Part shown: in pieces, positions 43,886 to 54,740 of the stretch
Position numbering within the stretch: the first letter of the stretch is position 1
How the letters are laid out: each line of letters opens with the position of its first letter
NCBI RefSeq assembly: GCF_002288925.2
Contig: NW_022098050.1
Location: 3,718,760-3,782,759 of the forward strand
Source: Delphinapterus leucas
Taxonomy: Eukaryota; Chordata; Mammalia; Artiodactyla; Monodontidae
Length of the DNA stretch: 64,000 nt
Reading direction: 5' to 3'
Notes under the pieces: generated by a model
Told to the model about the DNA's origin: nothing
Database searches by the model: none
What the model saw: only the letters and a program-made list of their open reading frames with translations
Translations under genes and position numbers: made by a program

Positions 43886-43919
43886 AACTGCTCCACAGTC
43901 GTGGCTGATGATGCCGTGT

Positions 43920-44035
43920 TGGGTTGTGGTCATCTATAGGGCAGAGTTCCTGCTTTTCGCCTGCACAGCACATAGTGCATGCTGTTCCCAGTAGTAGGTG
44001 CTCCATAAGTGCTTGCTGAATGAGTTTGTGAAGGA
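43920..44035 (+). mobile_element. L2 3'-end-like fragment
   Basis: gcacagcacatagtgcatgc, gtaggtgctccataagtgct and tgctgaatgag match the usual L2/MIR 3' wording (cacatagtaggNgctcaataaatg...gaatga). Confidence 0.5.
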
Positions 44036-44307
44036 ATTTCCATAACTTACCGAGATGGGAAGTTTTTGTGGAGGCCCACTCTTCCTCCACAAAATGTGTT
44101 TTTCTTCAGAGCCCCCCTAACTCAATTTCCCTGAGCCCCTATGCACCTCCTTTCACCAGAGCGCTGGTGCCAGACCCTGCGTCAGTATTTCTACTGAGCT
44201 TTGTGTAGCATGGCTGATCCCCGTAGCTGACCTGGCTCTAATTGCATCAAAGGGACTCTGAAAGATTCGCTTGGTAAATACGATCTTTGAAAGCTATTCC
44301 CCTAGAG
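44036..44307. other. Unique DNA, no feature recognised
   Basis: Nothing recognised. Confidence 0.4.
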
Positions 44308-44515
44308 CGGGAGTTGGCACAGCATTTCTATAAAGGGCCAGACAGTAAAGATTTTAGACTTTGCAGACGATAGGGTCTCTGTCACAACTTCCCTATTGTA
44401 GCTTGAAAGCAGCCATAGACAATAAATAGATGGATGGGTGCGGATGTGTTCCAAGAAGACTTTATTTACAGAAAGACGCTGGCTGGCCATGTTTGGCGGG
44501 AGAGCTGTCTTTTGT
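44308..44515 (-). mobile_element. hAT-type non-autonomous DNA transposon
   Basis: Third copy of the family at 1367-1592 and 5482-5675: gagttggcacagcatttcta, aagggccagacagtaaagat, gaaagcagccatagacaata, and gactttatttacagaaagac followed by ctggctggcc. Confidence 0.78.
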
Positions 44516-44534
44516 CAACCCTGCCACACAGCGC

Positions 44535-44640
44535 TGCTTTTCCCACTTTGCAGTGCTCAAGAATCACCTAGGGCATACCTTCTTACATGGAGATGCTTGG
44601 GTGCTACCCCTGTTAAAGGCTGATGTTCAGAAAAAGTAAA
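44535..44640 (+). mobile_element. MER5-type hAT fragment
   Basis: gctcaagaatcacctagggc, taccttcttacatggagatg and cttgggtgctacccctg suggest a diverged MER5-type element. Low divergence control, so tentative. Confidence 0.4.
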
Positions 44641-47600
44641 ATTATTTCTTTCACGCAGATATAAAAATGAGCACGGGTTAACGATTCTACTTTACTCGGA
44701 TTAGGGAACCTAGCAGATGCTATAAGCAGTTCAAAGGGAAAAAGTCCAAAAGCATACATTTATATTGAGTGAAGGGGTTGAATTGCATATGGCGGCACAA
44801 CTAATTTTTTGCCTGCAGTGGGGGAGGGAGGTCAATCACAACTGAACAATGGCCATTGTAATGTCTACCAGTCACCTATAATTTAAAGAGTTGCAGAAGA
44901 GCTCAAGGGCAGTGAAAGCTTGGAACCTGATGACCTGGAGGGATGTGCCGTATGTAGACAATGCAGAGCTTTCCTTTGAAACACGTATTTCATACACCCC
45001 CGAGGGACTGGTCCTGTAGGTCCGATGTTATGCTCAGAAATCTGCATTTGGAACAGATCTCCAAAGCTTTGGTCCAGCGGGAAGGCTTCATACCACGCTT
45101 TGAGGAACATCATATGAAGGTTAATTATTTGTCTGCCCTTCTTTTTCCTCCTTTCTGCTCCGCGCTCCTCTCCCCTGATTTAGGGAAATCAACCCCATCT
45201 TGTGAGGTTCACGCGTACGTTTGACCAGACAGGTCACACATAGTTTCTTCGTTGTCGGGTGCAGTGGGGACAGGGGAAGTTTGGATATTGGGCAACACTC
45301 ATCCTCTTCTTCTCTCTTTACTATTTGTTTGCTCATGTCAGGGAGAAGGACCAAAAGGATGGAGGGGAGACTTAACCCGAATTAATGATAAAAATAGTTT
45401 AGAGGAACTAAGGAAAGGATGCTTGCAACAGAGGATGCGTGAACCTTGAAAGCTCTCGGTGCAGTTGTAGGAAGGTGGAGGGAGACTGGGAGAATTAGGC
45501 CAGTGCTGGGAGGGGCTGTAGGGTGGGCACAGACCGGGAAAGCAGGAAGCATGAATTTTAAACAATCAGGAGTACAAAGACTTCAGTAAACACAATAGGG
45601 AACTCAGAACTCATTAAGTTGGCAATCCATTATACATTTACCTTCCTTCACATCTTTAACTGCCAGCCCGTGTCCTGGTCCATCAGACGCTGTTCCTCTT
45701 TGGACAGAACAGCAAACCTGTCTTGTGCGTTTCCAGAGGATGGGGAAGTTCAGAAAAACCCCAGACTGTCAGCAAGCTGACTTCCTTTTTTGCTAAGTTT
45801 TCTCTCTGTCTGAAAAAGCAAAGGGATGGATGGGTGGGTGTCCTTGATACAGAGTATCTGGAAATTATCTTCAAGTCAGGGTGGCTGAGATGGAATTTCC
45901 CTCTGATTTGCTTTCCAGTGGGAGCAGTCCTTTGTATCTGAGACTGAGGGTGGGAGAGTGAAGAGAGTTCATTCCTCCATAAGTCTTTCATCCAAATAGT
46001 TCCAGCTTCTCAGACTGGACCCCTACTCGCAGAGCTACCTTGAAAATGGTACCATTTCATGCTAGCGGGAGAGCCTTCATGTGAATTCCCTAGCGCAGTG
46101 AGTTCAGCATTTAAAGGGCAGACGTGTTTCCATCACCTAATTCTCTGAAAGATGCTATGCAGGGGCTTTCAGGGAAAATGGATGCAGGGACACCAGGGGA
46201 AGCAAGGGAAAATGGCTGTGTGGAAATGGGAGTGGGTGGTGGGAGGTGGGAGGTGTGCCTGATGGCAGAGACTGTGGACAAGAAATTGGTGATGCTGAAA
46301 GCTGGATGGCTTTGCTTCCTGGCAGAGAAATGTTGGCTTTGAGCACCTTGTGCTCCTTGGACACCTGCATCTTACTAAGGATTCCATCCTTATCTTGTCT
46401 CTTCCTTGAGAGTGTATCTCAGAACCTGCCTGTTTTGCTGCCAATGTCAAGTTACCACTCATTCTGAAGTCTTAGGCAGAAATGCTAGTGTCAAGAGCCC
46501 AAGTGATGAGAATGCCCCGGCAGTAGGCACTGCTGCCCCTGGGCTATCCCAGGCCTCCTGCTTGAGCAGGAGGCAGAGGTGGCAGCAGCCACGGCAGCCG
46601 TTTGGGCCCCACTTTCACTAGAAATGTAGCACCAGTGCCTGCCCTGCTGGGGTCGGGGATGCCCATGTGTGCACCTCAGGCTGCTGCCCAGCCCCTGCTG
46701 TGTTCACTCTGCTCAGAGTATTTGGTGCCTCCTGAAAGAACCCAGCAAGTGTGCTGTTCTCTTTTTGCGGGAGGTATTCTTCCTCCCCTCACCTTGTTTA
46801 TACTCCAGAGGGCCCCTGGGATGGGGAAGGTGATCAGTGTTAATCAGCTAAGTAAGGCATGCCCTCAGCCTTGAGTGCCTCTCGGGAAGCTACCCAAAAG
46901 GTCTTTGGGTTGTTTCTGAAATGATCCTTTGCTGCTTAACCACAAAAGCCTTGAGGGGGCTCATAGCTGTGTGAAAGGCAGGAGCCTGTTTCCAGGCAGG
47001 ACAGGTTGTCCTTTGAGACTCATAACCCTTAGTTCCCGGTTTGGACTGGAAATCCGAGCAGCTCTGTAACTTCTGCCATGTTGACCTTATCTGTTTTGTA
47101 TTCAGGGATTGCCAGCTCAGCATACTGACACTCAACTGCAAAGTGTATACGGTTGAGTTTTAGGATTGTTTGGGGTTCTCCTGCATTATATACGTCATCT
47201 TTTTATTGCAGGGTTGTAGATATCAATAGATACAGAGGCTTAAAAAAAACCTACAGTGGGAGACGTAACGAAAAAGAAAAATAACTAGAGGAGTGAGCCA
47301 CCCAAACCCAAAATGAAGCTAGTCAGATTTTCCTAATTTAAAGATAGTATATCTTCCCGTCCTTTCCTCTAAGACAGTGGTATCTTCTGTGTGAGGGAAA
47401 TGAGTGTGATGTATTTATTGTTATGCAGACCCACTTGGAGGTTTCTGGGGGACGTGGTAAGGGTAGGCGAACTTGTCTGCCTGCGTGCAAAGCAGAGGCT
47501 GTGTTTTAGGACAGAAATGATGAGACGTGGAGGAGAAGCAGGTAGGGGAGCCGTGAGAGGGGTAGGCTCACTTCTGCAAAAACACAATTCTGACATTCTC

Positions 47601-48963
47601 CTTGCCTTTCAGTTGCAGCTGTAACCCATCAGTGATGACAGGCCACCCGAAAATCCCCTTCCTGGGTTTCAGCACCCTGACCACCACCAAGTAAAGAATT
47701 CCCCTTCTTATGGAAGCAGATGGGACGGCTGACCTAAGTCCTGTCTCTTGTTGTCAAGCAAGGCCCTGCCTTGGCCTTTGCCTCCTTTCCTGGGTGACAG
47801 GCCCTGAATCTGCCACACAGGAGAATGCTTGGCATTTGAAAGCCCCTCTCTTAGAGTCCTTGGTTTGGAAATCGCTTGCCTTTTCTGTTTGCGATCGACA
47901 GCCAGATTTTTAAAAGTTCTGTGTCCCAGTTGAAGCAAGGACATTGTCACCATGGACCTACAGTGTCTGTCTAGAGAAAAGTTATGAAAGCAGTCAGAGG
48001 CCTCCCTGCCCAGCTCTGGCAGCGGCCTGGCCTGTGGGGACTTGGCTGTGAGGTGCAGACAGTTCCTCTTGCTGTTCACCGTCAACCTTCCAGGGCACAA
48101 CCCCAGCTCGGAAATCCACAATCTCTCAGGGCAGTGAAGAGACCTACCATCAGGCAGAGCGCTGGACCTAGGGCAGGTGTGGGCTGAGTATGTCTTGGCA
48201 TGCCATTGGGTAAGGAATAAAGAGTGTGGGAAAACTTGTGACTGGCCTCTGCCCCTTGGTGTCCTGAAATTGCTGACTCAGGGAGGGGGACAAGACCTAG
48301 GTTTTTATTGCTCTATTCCTGACATTTAGCAGGACGCCTGGCACCCAGAAGCCCAGTCGATGTGTACTTAGAGCCTGCCATGATGAGGGATGCTTTCCCT
48401 TCTGGATAGATTGGGACAGCCTATGGGATCCGGGAGGCATGACATGGACAACTAAGGGTGTTGGACTCTGTGGCAGTGAAGTACCAAAAAGTTACTGTCT
48501 ATATTCCAAGAAACAGGTCTGATGTGAGAAGGGTTAAGATTAGGAGGACTGGATATCAGCAAGGATAGCGTCGGTTGAGAAAGACATTTAGACATTTTAA
48601 TTTACCCTTAGAACAGACTACTTTGCTGGTTTTAAAGCAAGATCAGCCCATCATATAGAATTTTATTTTTTTTATTTTCAAGACAATAATTTTTTTAACC
48701 TTCATTTCTGTCATTAGTAGTCTTTTTAACTTTTAGGAAATAATCCTAGTAAACCACACCAGAGCCTCTGAATAGGATTTTGTCTGCCATTGTAGCTATA
48801 GGAGAGGAGTTGGTAGAACCTAGCTTTTCACGGTGTTTTTTTGAAGAGCTTTCATCTCTTAAATGAACAACACAACAAGACCCCAGCCAGCCAAAGGACA
48901 AAGGCTAAAGTAATAAGGTCTAAACTATAAGGAGAAGAGTGGGAGATCAGAGGAATTTTCATC
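44641..48963. other. Longest repeat-poor block in the window
   Basis: About 4.3 kb in which I recognise no SINE, L1 or DNA transposon, apart from a faint L2-like scrap near 48300-48370. Composition is mixed and moderately GC-rich at 46500-46870 and 47700-48200. Many short frames overlap on both strands, none with a domain. An exon-like snippet at 47418-47455 (pyrimidine tract, cag, then gtaagg) is too short to trust. A gene fragment or regulatory block is possible but not shown. Confidence 0.4.
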
Positions 48964-49206
48964 AAGATATTTTATACAGGGCTTCCCTGGTGGCGCAGTG
49001 GTTGAGAGTCCGCCTGCCGATGCAGGGGACGCGGGTTCGTGCCCCAGTCTGGGAGGATCCCACATGCCGCGGAGCGGCTGGGCCCGTGGGCCATGGCTGC
49101 TGGGCCTGCGCGTTCGGAGCCTGCGCTCCGCGGCGGGAGAGGCCACAACAGTGAGAGGCCCACGTACCGCAAAAAAAAATAAAAAAAAAAAAGATATTTT
49201 ATACAG
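48964..49206 (+). mobile_element. Short CHR-type SINE with perfect 16-bp TSD
   Basis: SINE body 48980-49190 between identical aagatattttatacag copies (48964-48979 and 49191-49206). A-box-like tggcgcagtggttgagagtc and B-box-like gcgggttcgtgcccc are intact, CpGs are mostly kept, and the tail is A-rich with one T. This is the cleanest and probably one of the youngest SINE insertions in the window. Confidence 0.97.
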
Positions 49207-50504
49207 TCCCCTGAACACACAACTGGTGGCTGGCTCCAGGAAAGGGAACTGGGAGGTTAGGGTTTCTGGGTGGAAGGCAGATCCTCTTCACCATCCAATT
49301 CCTTTGTGTCTTTTAAATTTTGTATTACATTCATTTATGGTCTTTCAGAAATTAATTAGTTAAAAACGAAACCACAGCTTCCTGATGGGACAGAGGGAAT
49401 AATTGTTTTGTCACTCATCTCTCAGGCACGTAGCATCCAAACTCTGATGGTGATTGTTTTGACCCATACTGCTTGGTTTTGCTGATGTAATTTCCAGCAA
49501 GGCTTATTTCACAAACAAATGCGGATGCAGAATTTTAATGCAGGGTATGCTGTATGGATAAGTAACTTCTGCATTTACAGTCAACCACGTGGCTCTTTAT
49601 AGCCAGTAGTCCATAAACATCTCATTTTTATAAAGCCAAAAAGAACCGATTTAATGTAGTACTCTGCTTCTGGATCCCTGAAGCAAGTCCAAAAATTTTC
49701 AGGCTGCCAGGCCTTGGCCAGACCACAGTATATTGATTATCGGTCTTGAAATTAGTTCTTTAAAAAGAATTTGAAATTTTTCATGCTTAGTTCTAGGATC
49801 TAAGCTTTCTTTGGTTTGCCTGGGATTGAAAGGCTCCAAGTAACTGAATTTCCTTGGCACTAAATAAAAAGCTATAACTTCGATTCAGACTCTGACTGGT
49901 ACGTGCTATCTTGCATTAGATCAGGATTAAGTTCTACTTGGAAATACAGAGGAATTGATTAATCATGTTGGCAATTCACCTTCAGTAGAGTGTAATGGAA
50001 GACGGTGGTGAGGCAAAGAAAAATATGCCTATTTCTTACGCCTGTGTTTAATTTTGGCCTCAATAACTCATTTAGTTCAAACTTGGTTCTTTTCTTTCTT
50101 TCCCTTGTGATGAGCATGTGACAGCATGATCCACAAAGCAGTATTCAGATATTAGTTGTGCACTTATTTCTCTGTGCTTGGGAGAGCCTTGCCAACTGAG
50201 GATTAGAAGAAGCTGGTTTTTTCCTCGTTTACATAACAAGCAATATGGTGTCAGAGACAGAATCAAAGATCGGAGGTCAGAAGAGACAAATTCTCGTCTA
50301 GCTTTTCTACAACCTTAGATGGCTGGCTTTGAACAAGTCTCAACTGAGCTGAAATTTGTTTTTTTAAATTTCAATCTGCACATTCGGGGACAACCCCTCC
50401 TCGTGTCACAGGGAGGTTGTAGAGTTCTATGGAGAGCCCGTGTGAGGCAATGCTTTTGTAAACACTGAAGTGTGATCGTGGTCAGTTTTGTTTTGGTTTG
50501 GTTT
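49207..50504. other. Repeat-poor unique DNA
   Basis: About 1.3 kb. No transposon recognised. 49480-49680 is balanced AT/GC with motifs such as tttataaagcc. No gene evidence. Confidence 0.35.
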
Positions 50505-50668
50505 TTTGATTTTACTTTTTTAAATTAATTTTCAATTGCAGTATGGTACAAGTTTCAGGTGTCCAACACAGTGTTTCACAATTTCTAAAGGTTATGTTCC
50601 ATTTATCATCATTATAAAATATTGGCTAAATTCCCTGTGTTGTACAAAATCATGGTCATTTTTATTTA
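50505..50668 (-). mobile_element. Old antisense L1 3' end
   Basis: attttcaattgcagtatggt, acaagtttcaggtgtccaac, acagtgtttcacaatttcta and ttggctaaattccctgtgtt, then gtacaaaatc: a diverged antisense artiodactyl/mammalian L1 3'UTR. Confidence 0.7.
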
Positions 50669-51180
50669 TTCCCCTTCATAAGTGTGACTGGCAGACCCTG
50701 TGATTTCTGAGAAGCTTGGCTTTCGTTGGAATGACGAGATAAGCTACTGAAGCTAAGGCCATGTGGTAAGATCAAAGGGCTCCCTGGAGCTCAGCTTCCA
50801 TTCCTCCAGTTAAGCAAGAAGAGGATTGAACTTGAATCGCTGAGAATTTTAAAGCTCACCATACATTCTAAGAATTTCTCTTGACTTGGCTTCCAAAGCA
50901 CCCCGTTCTCTTGGTTTTCCTGATAACTCACTGGTTTGCTCTGCTTCCTTTACTAGGTCTTCTCCTCAATCTCTTAATATAGGCGGGCCCCAGGTCTCAG
51001 TCTGTGCCTCTTTTCTCCAAAGTACCTCGCTCGGTGACCTCATTCCATCTCACGACCTTTTAAATACCAACTAAATCCTGAAAACTCCCAGACTTTCTCC
51101 TGAAATCCAAACTCATATCCCGCTGCCTTCTCTACTTTGATATCTCCAACTCAACGTGTCCCCAATCTGAATTGATCCTC
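50669..51180. other. Unique DNA, no feature recognised
   Basis: About 500 bp. No gene evidence. Confidence 0.4.
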
Positions 51181-51213
51181 TCCTTTAAAAAAAAAAACAA
51201 AAAAAACAAAACC

Positions 51214-51406
51214 GGGCTTCCCTGGTGGCGCAGTGGTTGAGAGTCCGCCTGCCGATGCAGGGGACACGGGTTCGTGCCCCGGTCCGGGAAGATCCCACAT
51301 GCCACGGAGCGGCTGGGCCCGTGAGCCATGGCCGCTGGGCCTGCGCGTCCGGAGCCTGTGGTCCGCAACGGGAGAGGCCACAGCAGTGAGAGGCCCGTGT
51401 ACCGCA
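51214..51406 (+). mobile_element. Short CHR-type SINE
   Basis: Forward orientation: gggcttccctggtggcgcag, gacacgggttcgtgccccgg, end ggcccgtgtaccgc and a short A tail. It inserted next to an A-rich stretch (51186-51210). The TSD is unclear because of the A-rich flank. Confidence 0.93.
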
Positions 51407-52336
51407 AAAAAGAAAATCCCACCAAGAAACAGTTCCACCTGAAGCTGTACCCTTCCTTAAGCTCCCACTTCTTTCTCTCCCAAATTATGTTCTAGGTATT
51501 TCTCCAGGCTCTTCCCCCTCCTCACCAAGTGCCCATGGTAGGGTCCCAAGAAGGAGAAATAAGTATCCCAGTGTTAGAACTGAAACACATTGTCATCCAC
51601 TTATTTGAAGGCTGAGGCCACAGGTCCACGGCCTCCCAGCCAGGTGTCATGGATTCTCGTTTTCTTGGCAAACAGCTGTGTGAACTTTCGGGTGGTACTT
51701 TTCAGAGCCATCCCGGTGGAATCATTTATAAAGTCGGAATAGCCCAGGCTGGCTCCAGGCAAGAGGTGCAACCAAATAATATATTAGCCATACTTTTCCA
51801 TTCAGCATTTCCATTTTCTACCCAGTCAGCCACAATCCTCAGCCCTCAAGAGTGCTGTTATTTAAAACTGTGAATCATAAAGCTGTATCAAGCCTACCAG
51901 CTAGAGGAAATGCTGCTGCCGGATTATTTCTGACCACGCACATCTCTTGAGACCCTTAAAACCAGATTCGTGATGAAAGGTGCTTTGGAAATGCAAATTA
52001 TTGTATTTATTTTCAGGCTATTAAATTATTTATGTATGCTAGCAGTGGAGGAACTTCTCTGCCTTTCGACTAATAAATATTGACTGCTCTTCGTGGGGTC
52101 TTAAATAGGGCTGAGTCAGCTCACAGGCCCTTAGAAATAGGTTTCAGTATTAATGGCCTCTAAACTAAGAAACATCACCTAGAAATATTTTCTAGAGCCT
52201 AAAAGATTAAGGCGGGAAGAAACAAACGATCAAGGCAGAATCTGGCCTGATTATAAGTAGTATATTTAATCTTTCTGTAGCTTGCTCACTGGAATTCAAA
52301 AGGAAAAAAAATATAGAGCATCCGGTCATCAAAGGT
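51407..52336. other. Repeat-poor block with regulatory-like motifs
   Basis: About 930 bp free of recognised repeats. 51950-52290 contains the octamer atgcaaat (51991-51998), homeodomain-rich ttaaattatttatg (52020-52033) and the AP-1/Maf-like ctgagtcagc (52111-52120). This mix is common in conserved enhancers but motif presence alone proves nothing. Confidence 0.35.
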
Positions 52337-52511
52337 GGTGGTTCTCAACCTTGGCTGCACACTGGCGTCACCTGGGTGCCTAAGGAACCCTGCTGCCTAG
52401 GTTCCACCCCACAGAGAGTCTAATTTACTTGGTTTTAGGTGGGGCCCAGGCGTCAGGAATTTTGAAAGCTCCCCCCATGTGATTCTAATGTGCAACCAAG
52501 GGTTGAGGATT
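52337..52511 (+). mobile_element. MER5-type hAT element
   Basis: ggtggttctcaaccttggct, gcacactggcgtcacctggg, and the mirrored right half ggtggggcccaggcgtcagg, atgtgattctaatgtgcaac, caagggttgaggattct. Complete or nearly so. Confidence 0.85.
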
Positions 52512-53039
52512 CTCATAACAGGGACTTGAAAATACTTCGTGGGCTTCTGTCCTAATTTGTTGTTTTCTGGAAGAGACCAGAACCTCCTTGGAATTTTCCA
52601 TATCTTTTACTTATTTGTGGGAGATATGAAAATGAAAACCAGTTCCCCTTCGCCTTTAAACATTATACTTTTGTAGAATCTGGAGCACTAGGCTACATGT
52701 ACATAGCCAGTTCCCAGGGAATGGAGCAGATACATTTCACGCCCTGTTCAATGTAGGAGATTCTTATTAGCGTCTCCCTTAAAGTGTGTAAGCCCCGAGA
52801 CTAGCTCAGCATCGCGTAGCCAGTAGGTTGCAAGACTGACATTTGAACCCGGATCGCAGATCATCTTCCATTCTTTTCCCATCTGCTGGCTACAAGGGAG
52901 GACTGTCTTTGGAAGGCTACCTGCCAAATACCCACAGTATAATTCTACAAGAACGAGAAAAATAATGTTAAAGGGAGATCTGGGGGAGTGGGTTAACTGA
53001 GCAGCTAGGCCTACATGAAGATAACTGCTGTGCGTTAAT
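52512..53039. other. Unique DNA with possible MIR scrap
   Basis: 52785-52900 has weak antisense MIR wording (agccagtaggttgcaagact, gacatttgaacccggatcg). Otherwise nothing recognised. Confidence 0.4.
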
Positions 53040-54250
53040 GACTCAGTGGAGGGTGAAAGGCTGAAGATTAAGTGGAGAGGGGGAAAGAATGGAGTAGAGA
53101 TCCTGGGACGGGAGATCCAGAGCACAGGTGGAAGTGTTAGTCTTGAACAGGTGGAAGGACACATCTTTGATTGGGAGGGAGGCAGGAGCAGTGTGGATAC
53201 AGGTACATTTGGAGGTCTGGCAGGAAGTTAAGGTGAGCTTTTTTCCCGATGGCTTCCATTTTCTTTGTGATGTATTAAGAAGTAAGTCATCTGTGGGAAC
53301 TTCATGAGGCAGGGTAGGTGGTCTGAGGGGATGATGTTTGAAAAAGCCCTTGTGGAGAGTGGGAAAGAGATACCAGGGAGATAATAGCACTCAGTGTCAA
53401 GAATTCATGAAGGATGGGAATCATGTGAATTTGTCACTGCAAAGACTATGTTTCTTGTTCGTTGCCATTTTTTTTTCAGTGCTCAGCATTGTGCCTGAGA
53501 CGTGGCAGGTTTTGAATAAATGGTTGACTTATCGAAGAATAAATATAGTAACACTAAGGAAGTGAGCGCTGGAAAAATGGAAGGGTATGGGCACAGAGTG
53601 GGATATATTTTTTTTTTTTTGGCTGAGCCATGAGGCTTGCAGGATCGTAGTTCCCCAACCAGGGATTGAACCGGGCCCTGGCAGTGAAGGCGCCGAGTCC
53701 TAACCACTGGACTGCCAGGGAATTCTCCACAGAGTGGGATTTTAATTTACTATTCTGGAGGTAGAGTGTTAGGTGCTGACAAATTTTGGGTTGTGGCCCC
53801 GGGAGTAGATGGCAGCAGTGGCATGGAGGTGAAGACCATTGCCATTGGGGAATACCTCAGGACTGTGATGCTAAAGACAAGAGGTCACCATGGATGATAG
53901 AACATGGAGTAGAGGATAAAACTATCAACCACCTGTCAATCTTTAAAAACATAAATGGATTGGTACTTTAGTAGGAAGAAGTAGAGTGTGGTATACGCTA
54001 TAGCCAGATGGTCTGAGCATCAGGGGAGAAGGGATAGCTGTTTAAGAGTGGAAGGACAATGACCTGGAAGTGGCATTGGGTCATAAAAAACATTCTAGCA
54101 TGCTTCGTGGCCCTGAGTGTGTTGGGCATAGGAGAAAAGGCCACAGAAGACATGGTATCCTCAGAGGAGAGCTGGGTTCTGCAGAGGGCCAGGAGTTGAA
54201 AGGGACATTCCAAGGAGGGGAGCTTATTCCTCAACAAGGGAACTGAGTTT
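53040..54250. other. Eroded ancient repeat-like region, interrupted by SINE
   Basis: Purine-rich DNA with phrases (ggtctgaggggatgatg, gacaatgacctggaagtggc) reminiscent of the long ancient mammalian repeat near 2735-3390, but I cannot name or bound it. An L2/MIR-like scrap (gtgcctgagacgtggcaggt then gaataaatgg) is at 53490-53525. A SINE cuts the region at 53605-53727. Confidence 0.35.
53592..53740 (-). mobile_element. Short old tRNA-Glu SINE with 13-bp TSD
   Basis: The TSD cacagagtgggat is at 53592-53604 and 53728-53740, identical. The body (53605-53727) is only about 120 bp: T-run, ggctgagccatgaggcttgc, gggattgaaccgggccctgg, ctaaccactggactgccagg. It has the tRNA-related head but not the long CHR body, so it is a simpler artiodactyl tRNA-Glu SINE type. 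Confidence 0.88.
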
Positions 54251-54289
54251 CAATGGGAAGACTTTGGAGGGAGTTTGCAGCGTGTTTCA

Positions 54290-54740
54290 GTTATCTCTGC
54301 CATATTAATGCTGCTTAACAATCAACCACAAAACCTCAGGGAGCATACAACGGTAAGTATTTATTGCACATGTTTCTAGACTCAGATGGGAATCACCTCG
54401 GTGGCTGTCATGATCTTGGTTGGGTTTATGTCTGGGGGTTAGCCAGCTGTCAGCTGATCTAGGCTGAGGTAACTTGGCTCTGTTCCGTGTATCTCTCATC
54501 TTCCTCCTGGGACCAGTAGATTAGCCTGGGCATAGCCTTATATGATAACAGTGGCTAAGAACGCAAGCAAGCACAATTGCTCAGGTGCTTTCCAAGTCTC
54601 TGCTTGGGTCATATTTGCTAACATCCTGTTGGTCCAAGCAAGTCACATAGCTAAGCTCAGAATAAGTCATAAAAGTATATGGCAAGGGGTATGGATGTAA
54701 GGAGGGATTAAAAATTGGAGCCAGTTTTGTAATCTGCCAC
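54290..54740 (+). mobile_element. Ancient interspersed repeat, family not named
   Basis: gtttcagttatctctgccat, cttaacaatcaaccacaaaa, cctcagggagcatacaacgg, catgtttctagactcagatg, gtccaagcaagtcacatagc and gtaatctgccaca follow the order of a common old mammalian repeat (cagttactattgctgNN...caaactaccccaaaac...). I do not assert a class. Confidence 0.55.

Noticed and set aside
46553..46572. Short hairpin cctcctgct...agcaggagg
   Set aside because: Nine-base arms with a two-base loop. Too short for a pre-miRNA or other known structured RNA.
47418..47455. Tiny exon-like snippet with acceptor-like and donor-like ends
   Set aside because: Under 30 bp between signals that occur by chance this often. 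No reading-frame or conservation evidence.
47708..48121. 137-codon minus-strand frame
   Set aside because: No family signature, overlapped by plus-strand frames of similar quality, and no start context or splice evidence.
52748..53164. 138-codon minus-strand frame
   Set aside because: Crosses old repeat-like purine-rich DNA. Low-complexity Ser/Pro/Leu content typical of chance frames.
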